Shown piece by piece: positions 1 to 5,345 of a DNA stretch of 5,507 nt. The stretch is from an uncultured Desulfobacteraceae bacterium (lineage in GTDB: Bacteria; Desulfobacterota; Desulfobacteria; Desulfobacterales; UBA2174), in the NCBI GenBank assembly GCA_937982505.1, contig CALJLV010000195.1:1-5507 (forward strand). Direction: 5' to 3'. A model generated the notes under the pieces. The model was not told the origin of the DNA and did not search any database. It saw only the letters and a program-made list of their open reading frames with translations. Made by a program: the position numbers and the translations under genes. Positions within the stretch are counted from its first letter, which is position 1; each line of letters starts with the position of its first letter.

Positions 1-50
1 CTGGCCACAAAAAACCTTCTTTGCTATAAGCAGGGCAACCTTTACCAAGA

Positions 51-55
51 GGAGG
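51..55 (+). promoter_or_regulatory. Ribosome binding site that fixes a TTG start
   Basis: GGAGG within AAGAGGAGGA lies 10 nt before the TTG at 66. The frame is closed by a TAA at 27-29, and no ATG, GTG or other TTG occurs between that stop and 66, so the TTG is the only available start. A weak TATAAG at 25-30 could be a -10 box, but no matching -35 box is visible. Confidence 0.6.
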
Positions 56-65
56 ATTACAGAGG

Positions 66-914
66 TTGCTCATTTGTGGTCGAGACTTCACGCCAACCGA
101 TCTGGATTGGATCCGCCGTCAAGTTACCAGCGTGCCGGGATTGAACCGTGCACAGCTCTCACGCATGTTCTGCGAATGGGCCGAGTGGCGAAAGCCCGAC
201 GGCGGATTGAAGGACATGAGCTGCCGGGTGGCCCTGCTGCGCCTTTACCGGGCCGGTGTCATCCCGCTTCCAGCACCAAGGAAAAGGCGCGTCGTGCCCA
301 AGCGGATCCAACACACCCTGACAGGAGAACCCCAATCCCCGATCGAGATCGGTTCCGGTCGCATAAGCCTTTCGATCGAGCCGGTCGACCGGAGATCATC
401 CCCCCTTTGGAATGAGCTGATCGACCGATACCATTACCTGGGCTATGCCCGCATGGGCGGGGCGCAGATGCGCTTTATGGTCTGGGCCGGACAGCATCTG
501 GTTGCGCTTCTGGGTTTCTCGGCCGCCGCCTGGCGTGTCGCCCCGCGCGACGAGTTCATCGGCTGGAGCGATGATCAGCGTAAAGCGAATCTGCACCGGG
601 TGATCGACAACAGCCGCTTCCTCATTTTGCCCTGGGTAAAATCCTTCAATCTTGCTTCACAGATCCTTGCGCGCACGGCACGGATGCTCCCTGATCGGTG
701 GGAAGAGCGCTACCATTACCGGCCTTCCCTGCTCGAGACCTTCGTCGAAAAGCAGCGTTTCACCGGCGCCTCGTACAAGGCCGCCAACTGGGTCTGCGTG
801 GGGCAGACGCAGGGGCGGGGCAAGTGGGACCGGCAAAGGGCCTGTGACAAACCGGTCAAGACCATCTGGCTCTATCCGCTCGAGCGCCGGTTCAGGGAGG
901 TCTTGTGCCGATGA
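66..914 (+). CDS. DUF4338 (DruA-like) protein associated with an IS66-type transposase
   Basis: This 282-aa protein belongs to the DUF4338 family, named for DruA of the Druantia anti-phage system; many members instead sit next to transposases, as here. Residues 1-75 are helical and basic and end in a run of Arg and Lys (about 72-80), suggesting DNA binding. The conserved core follows: a LIDRYHYLGY motif (118-127), GFSAAAWRVAPRD (150-162), the signature NSRFLILPWV (182-191), YRPSLLETFV (218-227) and a late AANWVCVGQTQGRG stretch (239-252), then the terminal YPLERRFRE. The length and motif order are complete, so it looks intact. It starts at TTG and overlaps the transposase start by ATGA, implying translational coupling and a shared role in transposition, perhaps end recognition or DNA processing (inference). 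The biochemical activity is not evident from sequence. No other Druantia genes such as the DruE helicase are present, so a stand-alone defence role is unlikely. Confidence 0.88.
   Translation: MLICGRDFTPTDLDWIRRQVTSVPGLNRAQLSRMFCEWAEWRKPDGGLKDMSCRVALLRLYRAGVIPLPAPRKRRVVPKRIQHTLTGEPQSPIEIGSGRISLSIEPVDRRSSPLWNELIDRYHYLGYARMGGAQMRFMVWAGQHLVALLGFSAAAWRVAPRDEFIGWSDDQRKANLHRVIDNSRFLILPWVKSFNLASQILARTARMLPDRWEERYHYRPSLLETFVEKQRFTGASYKAANWVCVGQTQGRGKWDRQRACDKPVKTIWLYPLERRFREVLCR
896..900 (+). promoter_or_regulatory. Ribosome binding site for the transposase, inside the upstream gene
   Basis: GGAGG lies 10 nt before the ATG at 911 but only 4 nt before the GTG at 905. The spacing favours ATG 911, which also gives the typical ATGA overlap with the TGA of the DruA-like gene at 912-914. 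Confidence 0.6.
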
Positions 915-2467
915 AAAAATCACCCAAAAAGCTGAAGATATCCGCCGGCGAGTTCGAAGCGCTCCAGGACCGTATCAAAGAACGGAACCTGACCGACTCG
1001 GACTATGACGTGCTCCTGGGGCTTGCCGAGACAGTGGCGCGTCTGCGGGAGGTGCTTGCCGAGAAAGAAACCTCCATCGGCCGGCTGTGCAAGTACCTGC
1101 TGGGGGCCCCGACCGAGACAGCCCGAAACATCCTCAAGGATAAAACCGAACCGGTCCGGAAAAAAGGCGACAAACCAAACCCCCGGGGGCACGGGAAAAA
1201 CGGCGCAGGCCAGTACACCGGCGCTGCCAGGGTGCGCATCGCACACCCCGCTCTGAACTCGGGGGACCCCTGCCCAAGCTGTGAGAAGGGTAAACTATAC
1301 GAACTGGCCATGCCGTCGGTCTTTGTTCATATCGTTGGAACAGCCCCTCTCAAAGCCACCGTTTATGAACGAATCCGCTTACGCTGCAATCTGTGCGGAG
1401 ATATCTTCACCCCCGAGCTGCCCGAAGGGGTCTCCGAGCAAAAATACGACGATTCGGCTACGCCCATGCTGGCGATACTGAAGTATGGCTGCGGCATGCC
1501 CTTCAACCGGATCGAGACCCTTCAAAGGAATCTGGGCCAACCTCTGCCCGCCTCCACCCAGTGGGATATCCTCGATACCGCAGCCGTAGCTCTGGCCCCG
1601 GTCATGGATGCCATGGTCTCATTCGCCGCGCAGGGCACGCTGCTCCACAATGATGACACCTCCGCGAAGGTGCTCGCTTTCCTCAAAGAGCAGGATCCGG
1701 ACAGCAAACGCAAAGGGATCTTCACCACAGGGATGGTGACCGAATCCGAGGGCCATCAGGTCGCCATGTTCATGACCGGCAGGCAGCATGCCGGGGAAAA
1801 CCTGCACGATCTGTTGAAACGCCGGGCAACGGGGCTCCCGCCACCGATTCAGATGTGCGATGCCCTGAGCCGGAATGTATCCAAGGACTTTCAGACGATC
1901 CTGGCCAACTGCCTCGCCCATGCCCGCAGGAAGTTCGTGGAGCTGGTCGATCGATTCCCGGACGACTGCGCCCATGTGATCAACGAGCTGGCAACGGTCT
2001 ATATGCATGAGGCGATCGCCAGAACCGAAAAGATGTCCCCGGAGGATCGACTGGCTTACCATCGGCTCAACACTGAGCCCGTCATGACAGCTCTTGAGGC
2101 GTGGTGCCATCAGCAATTTGCGGAGAAGACCGTGGAGCCCAACTCCGGCTTGGGGAAGGCGATCACCTACCTCCTCAAACACTGGAAGGAACTGACCTGT
2201 TTTCTCAAGGTGCCTGGAGCCCCGCTGGACAACAATATCTGCGAAAGGGCCCTGAAGTTCGCCATCCTACACCGGAAAAACTCCCTCTTCTACAAGACGC
2301 AACGCGGCGCCTATGTCGGGGATCTCTTCATGAGCCTCATCCACACCTGTCAACTTTCAGGCGTCAACCCGCTCGACTACCTCACATGGCTCCTGAAGAA
2401 CACCAAACCCCTGCAGACCTCCCCGCACACCTTCATGCCGTGGCATTACCAGGATCAAAACCGCTAA
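911..2467 (+). CDS. tnpC: IS66-family transposase (TnpC type)
   Basis: A 518-aa DDE transposase that should catalyse cutting and joining of the element ends. From the N-terminus it has a helical segment (about 12-65, coiled-coil-like), a basic linker (75-100), and a zinc ribbon with CPSC at 121-124 and CNLC at 159-162. The catalytic domain follows: NDDT (Asp248/Asp249) as the first acidic site, CDALSRN (Asp317) as the second, CLAHARRKF (334-342), and NNICERALKF with Glu445 as the third. The C-terminal LIHTCQLSGVNPLDYLTWLL is typical of the family. Length and motifs are complete, so it is probably functional. A start at GTG 905 would add two residues, but ATG 911 has better ribosome binding site spacing and an ATGA overlap with the upstream gene. 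The usual partner TnpB is absent, as in ISBst12-type relatives. Confidence 0.93.
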   Translation: MKKSPKKLKISAGEFEALQDRIKERNLTDSDYDVLLGLAETVARLREVLAEKETSIGRLCKYLLGAPTETARNILKDKTEPVRKKGDKPNPRGHGKNGAGQYTGAARVRIAHPALNSGDPCPSCEKGKLYELAMPSVFVHIVGTAPLKATVYERIRLRCNLCGDIFTPELPEGVSEQKYDDSATPMLAILKYGCGMPFNRIETLQRNLGQPLPASTQWDILDTAAVALAPVMDAMVSFAAQGTLLHNDDTSAKVLAFLKEQDPDSKRKGIFTTGMVTESEGHQVAMFMTGRQHAGENLHDLLKRRATGLPPPIQMCDALSRNVSKDFQTILANCLAHARRKFVELVDRFPDDCAHVINELATVYMHEAIARTEKMSPEDRLAYHRLNTEPVMTALEAWCHQQFAEKTVEPNSGLGKAITYLLKHWKELTCFLKVPGAPLDNNICERALKFAILHRKNSLFYKTQRGAYVGDLFMSLIHTCQLSGVNPLDYLTWLLKNTKPLQTSPHTFMPWHYQDQNR

Positions 2468-2476
2468 CCCCATCCC

Positions 2477-2505
2477 GGCCGGGGGCCCCTTGGGGTCTCC
2501 CGGCC
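2477..2505 (+). terminator. GC-rich hairpin just after the transposase stop
   Basis: GGCCGGG pairs with CCCGGCC, and an inner CCCC/GGGG pairing is separated from it by a small internal loop. It begins 10 nt after the stop codon. No T-run follows, so it is not a textbook intrinsic terminator. It may slow polymerase, protect the transcript 3' end, or be part of the element's subterminal structure. Confidence 0.4.
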
Positions 2506-2528
2506 TCCGCTTCATCCTCGCACGCTAA

Positions 2529-2666
2529 AAAACTTTACATGCCGAAATTTTATTGACCTCTGCACGCCCGCCGAAAGGACACGATGAAACCATCCCTGTG
2601 GGTTTTGGCACCATTCAGGTGGTGCCGGTCTGGCGGTTTCTGCTGGAGATGGAGGAGGGAACCTAA
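2529..2666 (+). pseudogene. Possible 3' remnant of a gene interrupted by the element
   Basis: A frame open from 2529 ends at TAA 2664-2666. Its last 33 or so codons use GC-rich third positions and read like a genuine protein tail, with GHDETIPVGF, then VVPVWRFLLEMEEGT at the end. The part before about 2562 is AT-rich and reads poorly, as expected if it belongs to the transposable element. I infer that the element inserted into, or just before, the last codons of a + strand gene whose body lies to the left of the window. A TTG at 2553 would make a 37-residue open frame, but no ribosome binding site supports it. I do not recognise the family. The stop codon lies inside the first arm of the inverted repeat at 2660-2692. 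Confidence 0.45.
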
Positions 2667-2692
2667 AATAACGGCTCGTCTTATTTTAGGTT
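2660..2692. repeat. Perfect 12-bp inverted repeat with 9-nt spacer between convergent genes
   Basis: AACCTAAAATAA (2660-2671) and TTATTTTAGGTT (2681-2692) are perfect inverted arms around CGGCTCGTC. The repeat sits between the + strand fragment ending at 2666 and the - strand gene ending at 2722, so a shared bidirectional terminator is the simplest reading. The stem is AT-rich and no separate U-tract follows on either side. The geometry (12-9-12) would also suit a tyrosine-recombinase core site. A third copy of the arm is at 2703-2712. Confidence 0.6.
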
Positions 2693-2702
2693 CGTGGCGC
2701 TT

Positions 2703-2712
2703 CCTAAAATAA
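2703..2712 (+). repeat. Third copy of the CCTAAAATAA arm
   Basis: An exact 10-bp copy of the inner part of the arm at 2662-2671. It can pair with the middle arm (2681-2690) across a 12-nt loop, so the middle arm has two mutually exclusive partners. It starts 9 nt beyond the stop codon of the - strand gene. Confidence 0.6.
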
Positions 2713-2721
2713 TCTATCGCG

Positions 2722-3531
2722 TCACATCACACCGAGAATCCATCCTTCGACCTGGGCGACAGGGTACTCGCCAGGCAGCATGTCCGGTTTGAGGAATTTG
2801 CCGAGGCTGCCATCCGTATCAACCTGCCGCAGCCAGGTGGCAGAAACGTAGGCATCGTGCTGGTCGGGAGTTCGGCCCTCCCGTGGATAGCTCTTGCTCC
2901 ACAACGACGGGTAGACCTCCACCAGCGCGGACTTGCCCGCCGGAATTTCCCAGCCATCGAAGGGCCAGAAATGAATCCGCCCGTCGAGTCGATTACACAG
3001 ATACCGAAGCCAAGGGAGCCCGGCGTGGGTCGATTTGGCCACCGAACCGGGCACGTCAAAATCAAAGACCGATTTGGCCCCGGCTCGTTCCTCGGTAATC
3101 CGCCGCCAGCGGGCGCTGCCGGACCGGGCCTCGCCATTGCCCCGCAAACCGTCACGGACAAAATCGACATAGGTGTTGGCCGCGTCAGTCGGCCAATGCT
3201 TCTGAAAATCGTCGAGAAAGGTCGGCCAGCCTGGTTCCAGCCAATGCACTTCGAAATAGCGCAGGGGAAAGGAAAAAGCGTGGTCGATGCCGACGATGGT
3301 CGACACATCCTCGGACAACCGCACTGCCAGCCATTGCGCCAGGCCGCGCCGAGTCCAGTACTTGCGGGGGCTGGGCGGCGGTTCCACCTCTACCGGCATA
3401 GACTCGCGGCTGGCCTCATAGCCCCGGAGTCCCTTCAGACTGGAATCCGAAGTTTCCGCACCGGAGTAGTCGATACCGATATAGCGGCTGAACCTTGGCT
3501 TGATGCGTTCCGGCATCTTTATAATCACCAT
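2722..3531 (-). CDS. DUF429-like protein with predicted RNase H fold
   Basis: This 269-aa soluble protein has no signal peptide or membrane segment. It shows the spaced acidic motifs of RNase H-fold proteins of the DUF429 type: YIGIDYSG with Asp21 on the first strand, VGIDHAF with Asp83, VEVYPSLW with Glu205, and QHDAYVSA with Asp226 near the C-terminus. Those four residues could form a metal-binding nuclease centre (inference from family; not tested here). A middle segment (about 100-165) rich in Trp, Arg and Asp, ending in FDVPGSVAKSTHAG, may bind substrate. The start ATG at 3531 overlaps the stop of the upstream 103-aa gene; GTG 3528 is an alternative in the same frame. The pair is therefore probably translationally coupled. 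A long + strand frame over the same DNA lacks recognisable motifs and is a shadow. The DUF429 assignment rests on motifs only. Confidence 0.75.
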   Translation of the reverse strand: MVIIKMPERIKPRFSRYIGIDYSGAETSDSSLKGLRGYEASRESMPVEVEPPPSPRKYWTRRGLAQWLAVRLSEDVSTIVGIDHAFSFPLRYFEVHWLEPGWPTFLDDFQKHWPTDAANTYVDFVRDGLRGNGEARSGSARWRRITEERAGAKSVFDFDVPGSVAKSTHAGLPWLRYLCNRLDGRIHFWPFDGWEIPAGKSALVEVYPSLWSKSYPREGRTPDQHDAYVSATWLRQVDTDGSLGKFLKPDMLPGEYPVAQVEGWILGVM

Positions 3532-3836
3532 GCCCGTGAGCCTCGTTTGTTCATTGGCGTGGACAAAATGCTATCCACCCGATCACGGAGTTCCGCTGCA
3601 ATGCTGCCGATCATGGTTGCCGTGACAACCTCCTCGTTTTCAAGATCCCAGGAGTCGACATACTCGGTAGGGTCTTCAAGGATTTCCACCACATGAGCAC
3701 GAACCCCGCGCAGCCATTCATCCTCGGTTTTGAACCGGCTGGCCATTGCGCCGAGCTCGGCTTTCAGGGTATCCGAGCCTTGGGATGCGCTGACAATGAC
3801 TCCCCAAGCCATTTCAGTCAGATCGTCGGTGTCCAT
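3525..3836 (-). CDS. Small acidic protein of unknown function, coupled to the DUF429-like gene
   Basis: A 103-aa, mostly helical, strongly acidic protein; I do not recognise a family. The start ATG at 3836 has AGGA 9 nt upstream. The sequence includes two amphipathic stretches (about 20-55 and 68-92), with EDEWLRGVRAHVVEIL and EEVVTATMIGSIAAELRDRV as the clearest parts, and a basic tail (NKRGSRAW). The stop codon lies within the first codons of the DUF429-like gene, so the two are one operon with this gene first. Small acidic partners of putative nucleases can act as inhibitors, antitoxins or adaptors; that is only a suggestion from context. No DNA-binding motif is visible. Upstream lies the repeat-rich region 3837-4313, the likely control region. 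Confidence 0.7.
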   Translation of the reverse strand: MDTDDLTEMAWGVIVSASQGSDTLKAELGAMASRFKTEDEWLRGVRAHVVEILEDPTEYVDSWDLENEEVVTATMIGSIAAELRDRVDSILSTPMNKRGSRAW

Positions 3837-3864
3837 AAAGTCATTTCCTGAGTGGGGGTGAATC

Positions 3865-3898
3865 TACTTGATCGATTACTTGGTCGGTACTTGATCGG
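3865..3898 (-). repeat. Three direct repeats of TACTTGRTCGG at 12- and 11-nt spacing
   Basis: Copies start at 3865 (TACTTGATCG), 3877 (TACTTGGTCGG) and 3888 (TACTTGATCGG). Read on the - strand they are CCGATCAAGTA-like and end in CAAGT, as do the TGTCGCAAGT copies on the + strand to the right, so this may be the same motif family in opposite orientation. The array ends about 30 nt before the start of the small acidic gene, where an operator could act. Confidence 0.65.
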
Positions 3899-3917
3899 TG
3901 CGACTGGTGGGGTGGTC

Positions 3918-3938
3918 TTTCGCAAGCTGTGTCGAGGG
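3918..3938 (+). repeat. Degenerate two-unit copy of the TGTC iteron array
   Basis: TTTCGCAAG (3918-3926) and TGTCGAGGG (3930-3938) lie 12 nt apart, matching the first two units of the main array at 4218 and 4230 (TGTCGCAAG and TGTCGTGAG, also 12 nt apart) with a similar CTG/CCG spacer. Confidence 0.5.
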
Positions 3939-3954
3939 TTTCCCTCGCCAGTTG

Positions 3955-3969
3955 TTAAGCGCTGCTTAA
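3955..3969. repeat. Palindrome TTAAGC-GCT-GCTTAA
   Basis: A perfect 6-3-6 inverted repeat. It is identical at 13 of 15 positions to the palindrome at 4163-4177, which suggests a repeated binding site for a dimeric regulator. The AT-rich arms and short centre make an operator more likely than a terminator. Confidence 0.55.
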
Positions 3970-4010
3970 TAGCTCGGTCCATCCGCGCATAAGCCTCATG
4001 CCGCGACCTA

Positions 4011-4046
4011 TGTCGCAAGTTCACCCCCCAAGTCAGCCCACAAGTC
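4011..4046 (+). repeat. Degenerate CAAG repeats at 12-13 nt spacing
   Basis: TGTCGCAAG at 4011-4019 is an exact copy of the main array unit. CAAGTC-like units follow with CAAG at 4029 and 4041, giving 13- and 12-nt steps. The stretch 4011-4040 closely resembles 4264-4293, where TGTCGCAAGT is followed by CACCC, AAGTC and AGCCCA in the same order, so the two are diverged duplicates. Confidence 0.5.
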
Positions 4047-4072
4047 GAGTCCATTTCAATATGAGCCGGTTT

Positions 4073-4110
4073 ACTGCCGACGGCAGTTATCCGAATTTTC
4101 CGGATAACTG
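4073..4110. repeat. Two overlapping inverted repeats sharing CAGT
   Basis: ACTGCCG-A-CGGCAGT (4073-4087) is a perfect 7-1-7 palindrome. CAGTTATCCG (4084-4093) and CGGATAACTG (4101-4110) are perfect 10-bp arms around a 7-nt AT-rich loop. They share CAGT at 4084-4087, so only one can form as a hairpin at a time. No T-run follows on either strand, which argues against a simple terminator after rhuM. Confidence 0.6.
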
Positions 4111-4161
4111 AATCTCTATCCGGCTTCTGATCGCACCAGCCTCTTTACCTCCCGACGAACC

Positions 4162-4178
4162 GTTAAGCATTGCTTAAC
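4162..4178. repeat. Palindrome GTTAAGC-ATT-GCTTAAC
   Basis: A perfect 7-3-7 inverted repeat, the second copy of the TTAAGC palindrome at 3955. The flank AGTTG on its right mirrors the flank CAGTT on the left of the first copy, so the two copies are arranged head to head. Confidence 0.55.
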
Positions 4179-4217
4179 AGTTGCCACACCGGGCCGTTCT
4201 CACCGTCAACGTCTTTC

Positions 4218-4272
4218 TGTCGCAAGCCGTGTCGTGAGCCTGTCACAAGTTTTGTCGTGTGTTTGTCGCAAG
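4218..4272 (+). repeat. Five-unit TGTC iteron array with alternating 12/11-nt spacing
   Basis: Nine-base units start at 4218 (TGTCGCAAG), 4230 (TGTCGTGAG), 4241 (TGTCACAAG), 4253 (TGTCGTGTG) and 4264 (TGTCGCAAG). The steps are 12, 11, 12, 11, so a 23-bp double unit repeats twice. Because 23 is not a multiple of three, the periodicity cannot come from a repeated peptide, which points to DNA-level binding about once per helical turn. It lies 42-96 nt beyond the rhuM stop and upstream of the two-gene operon. Confidence 0.7.
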
Positions 4273-4313
4273 TCACCCGGGAAGTCGATAGCCCAGTTGA
4301 TTGGTCCCCCCGG

Positions 4314-5345
4314 TCATGACTCGCGTTCCTTTTTCCGGGGTGGCTTCAGCTTTTTGATGTCTTCTTCCAGCTCCTTGAGGCTCTCTTCATGCTGGATGCG
4401 CCGTTGCGATTCCCGGAATTTGTCATACTCCAGCGCGGCTTTTTCCTGGGCCATCTGCTGGCTGATTTTGCCCGCGTGGGTCAGTAGCTCACGCCCGTTG
4501 AGCTGAATAATGGCATCCAGCCGCCCAATCCAGTCGATCATGTGCATGGGAATTCTCTGCTGGGCCATGGTTTCGGCGAAGGCCAGGTATTGCTCCACCA
4601 GCAGACCGAGCAGTTTCATTTCGTCCTCGGCGAGGTAATTCTTGGCGATGCCCGCATCACTTTTGCGCACCGCCGGTTCACCCTTTTTGTCGAACGACTG
4701 CATTCCCATCAGGGGCATAGCTGCGTCTGCCCGGCGATACACCAGTTCCGCCGCCGTTTGGCGGCTGATGGCCCACAGGAGCTTGTTCTGGACGATCTTG
4801 AAAAATTCGATGGTCTTTTCGTCCCTGGGGTTATAGTCGATACTGGTGGTGTAGATGTCCTTGATCTTCTGATAGAAGAAGCGCTCGGAAAGGCGGATTT
4901 CACGGATGCGTTCCTGCAGCTCCGTGAAATAGGTCATCGAATTGCCGGTCTTAAATCGCTCATCATTCAGGGCAAAACCCTTGACGATGTATTCCTTCAG
5001 CCGCTGGGTGGCCCAGATGCGAAACTGGGTGCCTTGCTGGGACTTGACCCGGTAGCCGACCGAGATGATCACGTCCAGGTTGTAAAATTGAACGTCTCTG
5101 GACTGGGTTTTTCCTGGCATCGCCCCATGTCGAGTGGTTGTCCGGAAATTCCGGACGACCACTTGCTCGTCCAGCTCGCCTTCGCTGAAAATGTTGCGGA
5201 TGTGCTCGGAAATCGTCTTCTTGCTTTTGCCGAACAGCCCAGCCATGTGGTCCTGAGTCAGCCAAACCGTCTCGTCTTCCAGTCGTACATCGATTTTGAT
5301 CCTGCCGTCAGTCGCCTGATAGATGAGAATTTCAGAATCACTCAT
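4314..5345 (-). CDS. rhuM: RhuM family protein
   Basis: A complete 343-aa member of the RhuM family (Virulence_RhuM, COG3943). The N-terminal part has a helix-turn-helix-like segment (about 27-52, ETVWLTQDHMAGLFGKSKKT). The most conserved block is FYNLDVIISVGYRV (87-100) with GTQFRIWATQRLKEYIVKGF just after. Later conserved features are FDKKGEPAVRKSD (218-230), AKNYLAEDE and RELLTHAGKIS (285-295). The C-terminus (about 296-343) is a charged helix, coiled-coil-like, ending in Lys/Arg-rich sequence. RhuM was named from a Salmonella pathogenicity island, but its molecular role is unclear; many homologues sit in type I restriction-modification loci. The ATG at 5345 overlaps the stop of the short Fic-like frame by ATGA, and GGAGG lies 4 nt before it, inside that frame. 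The stop is TGA; the frame stays open for 35 codons after it, probably by chance. Confidence 0.93.
   Translation of the reverse strand: MSDSEILIYQATDGRIKIDVRLEDETVWLTQDHMAGLFGKSKKTISEHIRNIFSEGELDEQVVVRNFRTTTRHGAMPGKTQSRDVQFYNLDVIISVGYRVKSQQGTQFRIWATQRLKEYIVKGFALNDERFKTGNSMTYFTELQERIREIRLSERFFYQKIKDIYTTSIDYNPRDEKTIEFFKIVQNKLLWAISRQTAAELVYRRADAAMPLMGMQSFDKKGEPAVRKSDAGIAKNYLAEDEMKLLGLLVEQYLAFAETMAQQRIPMHMIDWIGRLDAIIQLNGRELLTHAGKISQQMAQEKAALEYDKFRESQRRIQHEESLKELEEDIKKLKPPRKKERES

Larger units (their letters stand above)
1..2560 (+). mobile_element. IS66-type insertion element carrying a DruA-like gene (left end outside window)
   Basis: Two overlapping + strand genes, a DUF4338/DruA-like protein and an IS66-family transposase, form one transcription unit with no other cargo. 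The layout resembles IS66 relatives of the ISBst12 kind, which carry the large transposase without the tnpA and tnpB helpers of classical IS66. No terminal inverted repeat could be matched between the first 65 bases and the region after 2467, so the left end probably lies before base 1. The right end is not resolved; the limit given is the approximate point where sequence resembling the interrupted neighbour begins. Both genes are full length, so the element looks recently active or capable of moving. The family call is firm; the boundaries are not. Confidence 0.65.
3837..4313. other. Repeat-rich intergenic region without a convincing gene
   Basis: These 477 nt separate the rhuM stop from the start of the small acidic gene, both on the - strand. 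A 78-codon - strand frame (3818-4054) has no ribosome binding site, odd composition and runs through the repeats, so I do not call it. The region contains two iteron-like arrays in opposite orientation, a degenerate partial copy, two TTAAGC palindromes and two overlapping hairpins, listed separately. The elements recur in a rough 205-nt duplication: palindrome at 3955 then TGTCGCAAG at 4011, and palindrome at 4162 then TGTCGCAAG at 4218. It is probably a regulatory or DNA-protein assembly region; no clear sigma-70 promoter was found. Confidence 0.6.

Noticed and set aside
1..65. Left terminal inverted repeat of the insertion element
   Set aside because: No convincing match to the reverse complement of the sequence after the transposase stop; the end is probably outside the window.
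66..914. A complete Druantia defence system
   Set aside because: Only the DruA-like family member is present; no DruE helicase or other Druantia component follows, and the direct partner is a transposase.
2857..3696. A 279-codon + strand open frame
   Set aside because: It lies opposite the DUF429-like gene, has no recognisable motif, and is explained as a GC-driven shadow.
3818..4054. A 78-codon - strand open frame running into the small acidic gene
   Set aside because: It lacks a ribosome binding site, is composed of low-complexity basic sequence and passes through repeats and a palindrome that explain the DNA better.
4218..4272. CRISPR array
   Set aside because: Units are 9 nt with 2-3 nt between them, far too short for repeats and spacers, and no cas genes are present.
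4206..4313. Extension of rhuM past its TGA by 35 codons (readthrough or selenocysteine)
   Set aside because: The extension mostly translates the iteron array, whose 23-bp period is not codon-like, and full-length RhuM proteins end near the TGA.
4274..4315. Short ORF starting at an ATGA overlap with the rhuM stop
   Set aside because: It has only 13-14 codons, ends in a TGA, and no ribosome binding site of quality precedes it; it could be a decayed gene start but nothing supports a product.
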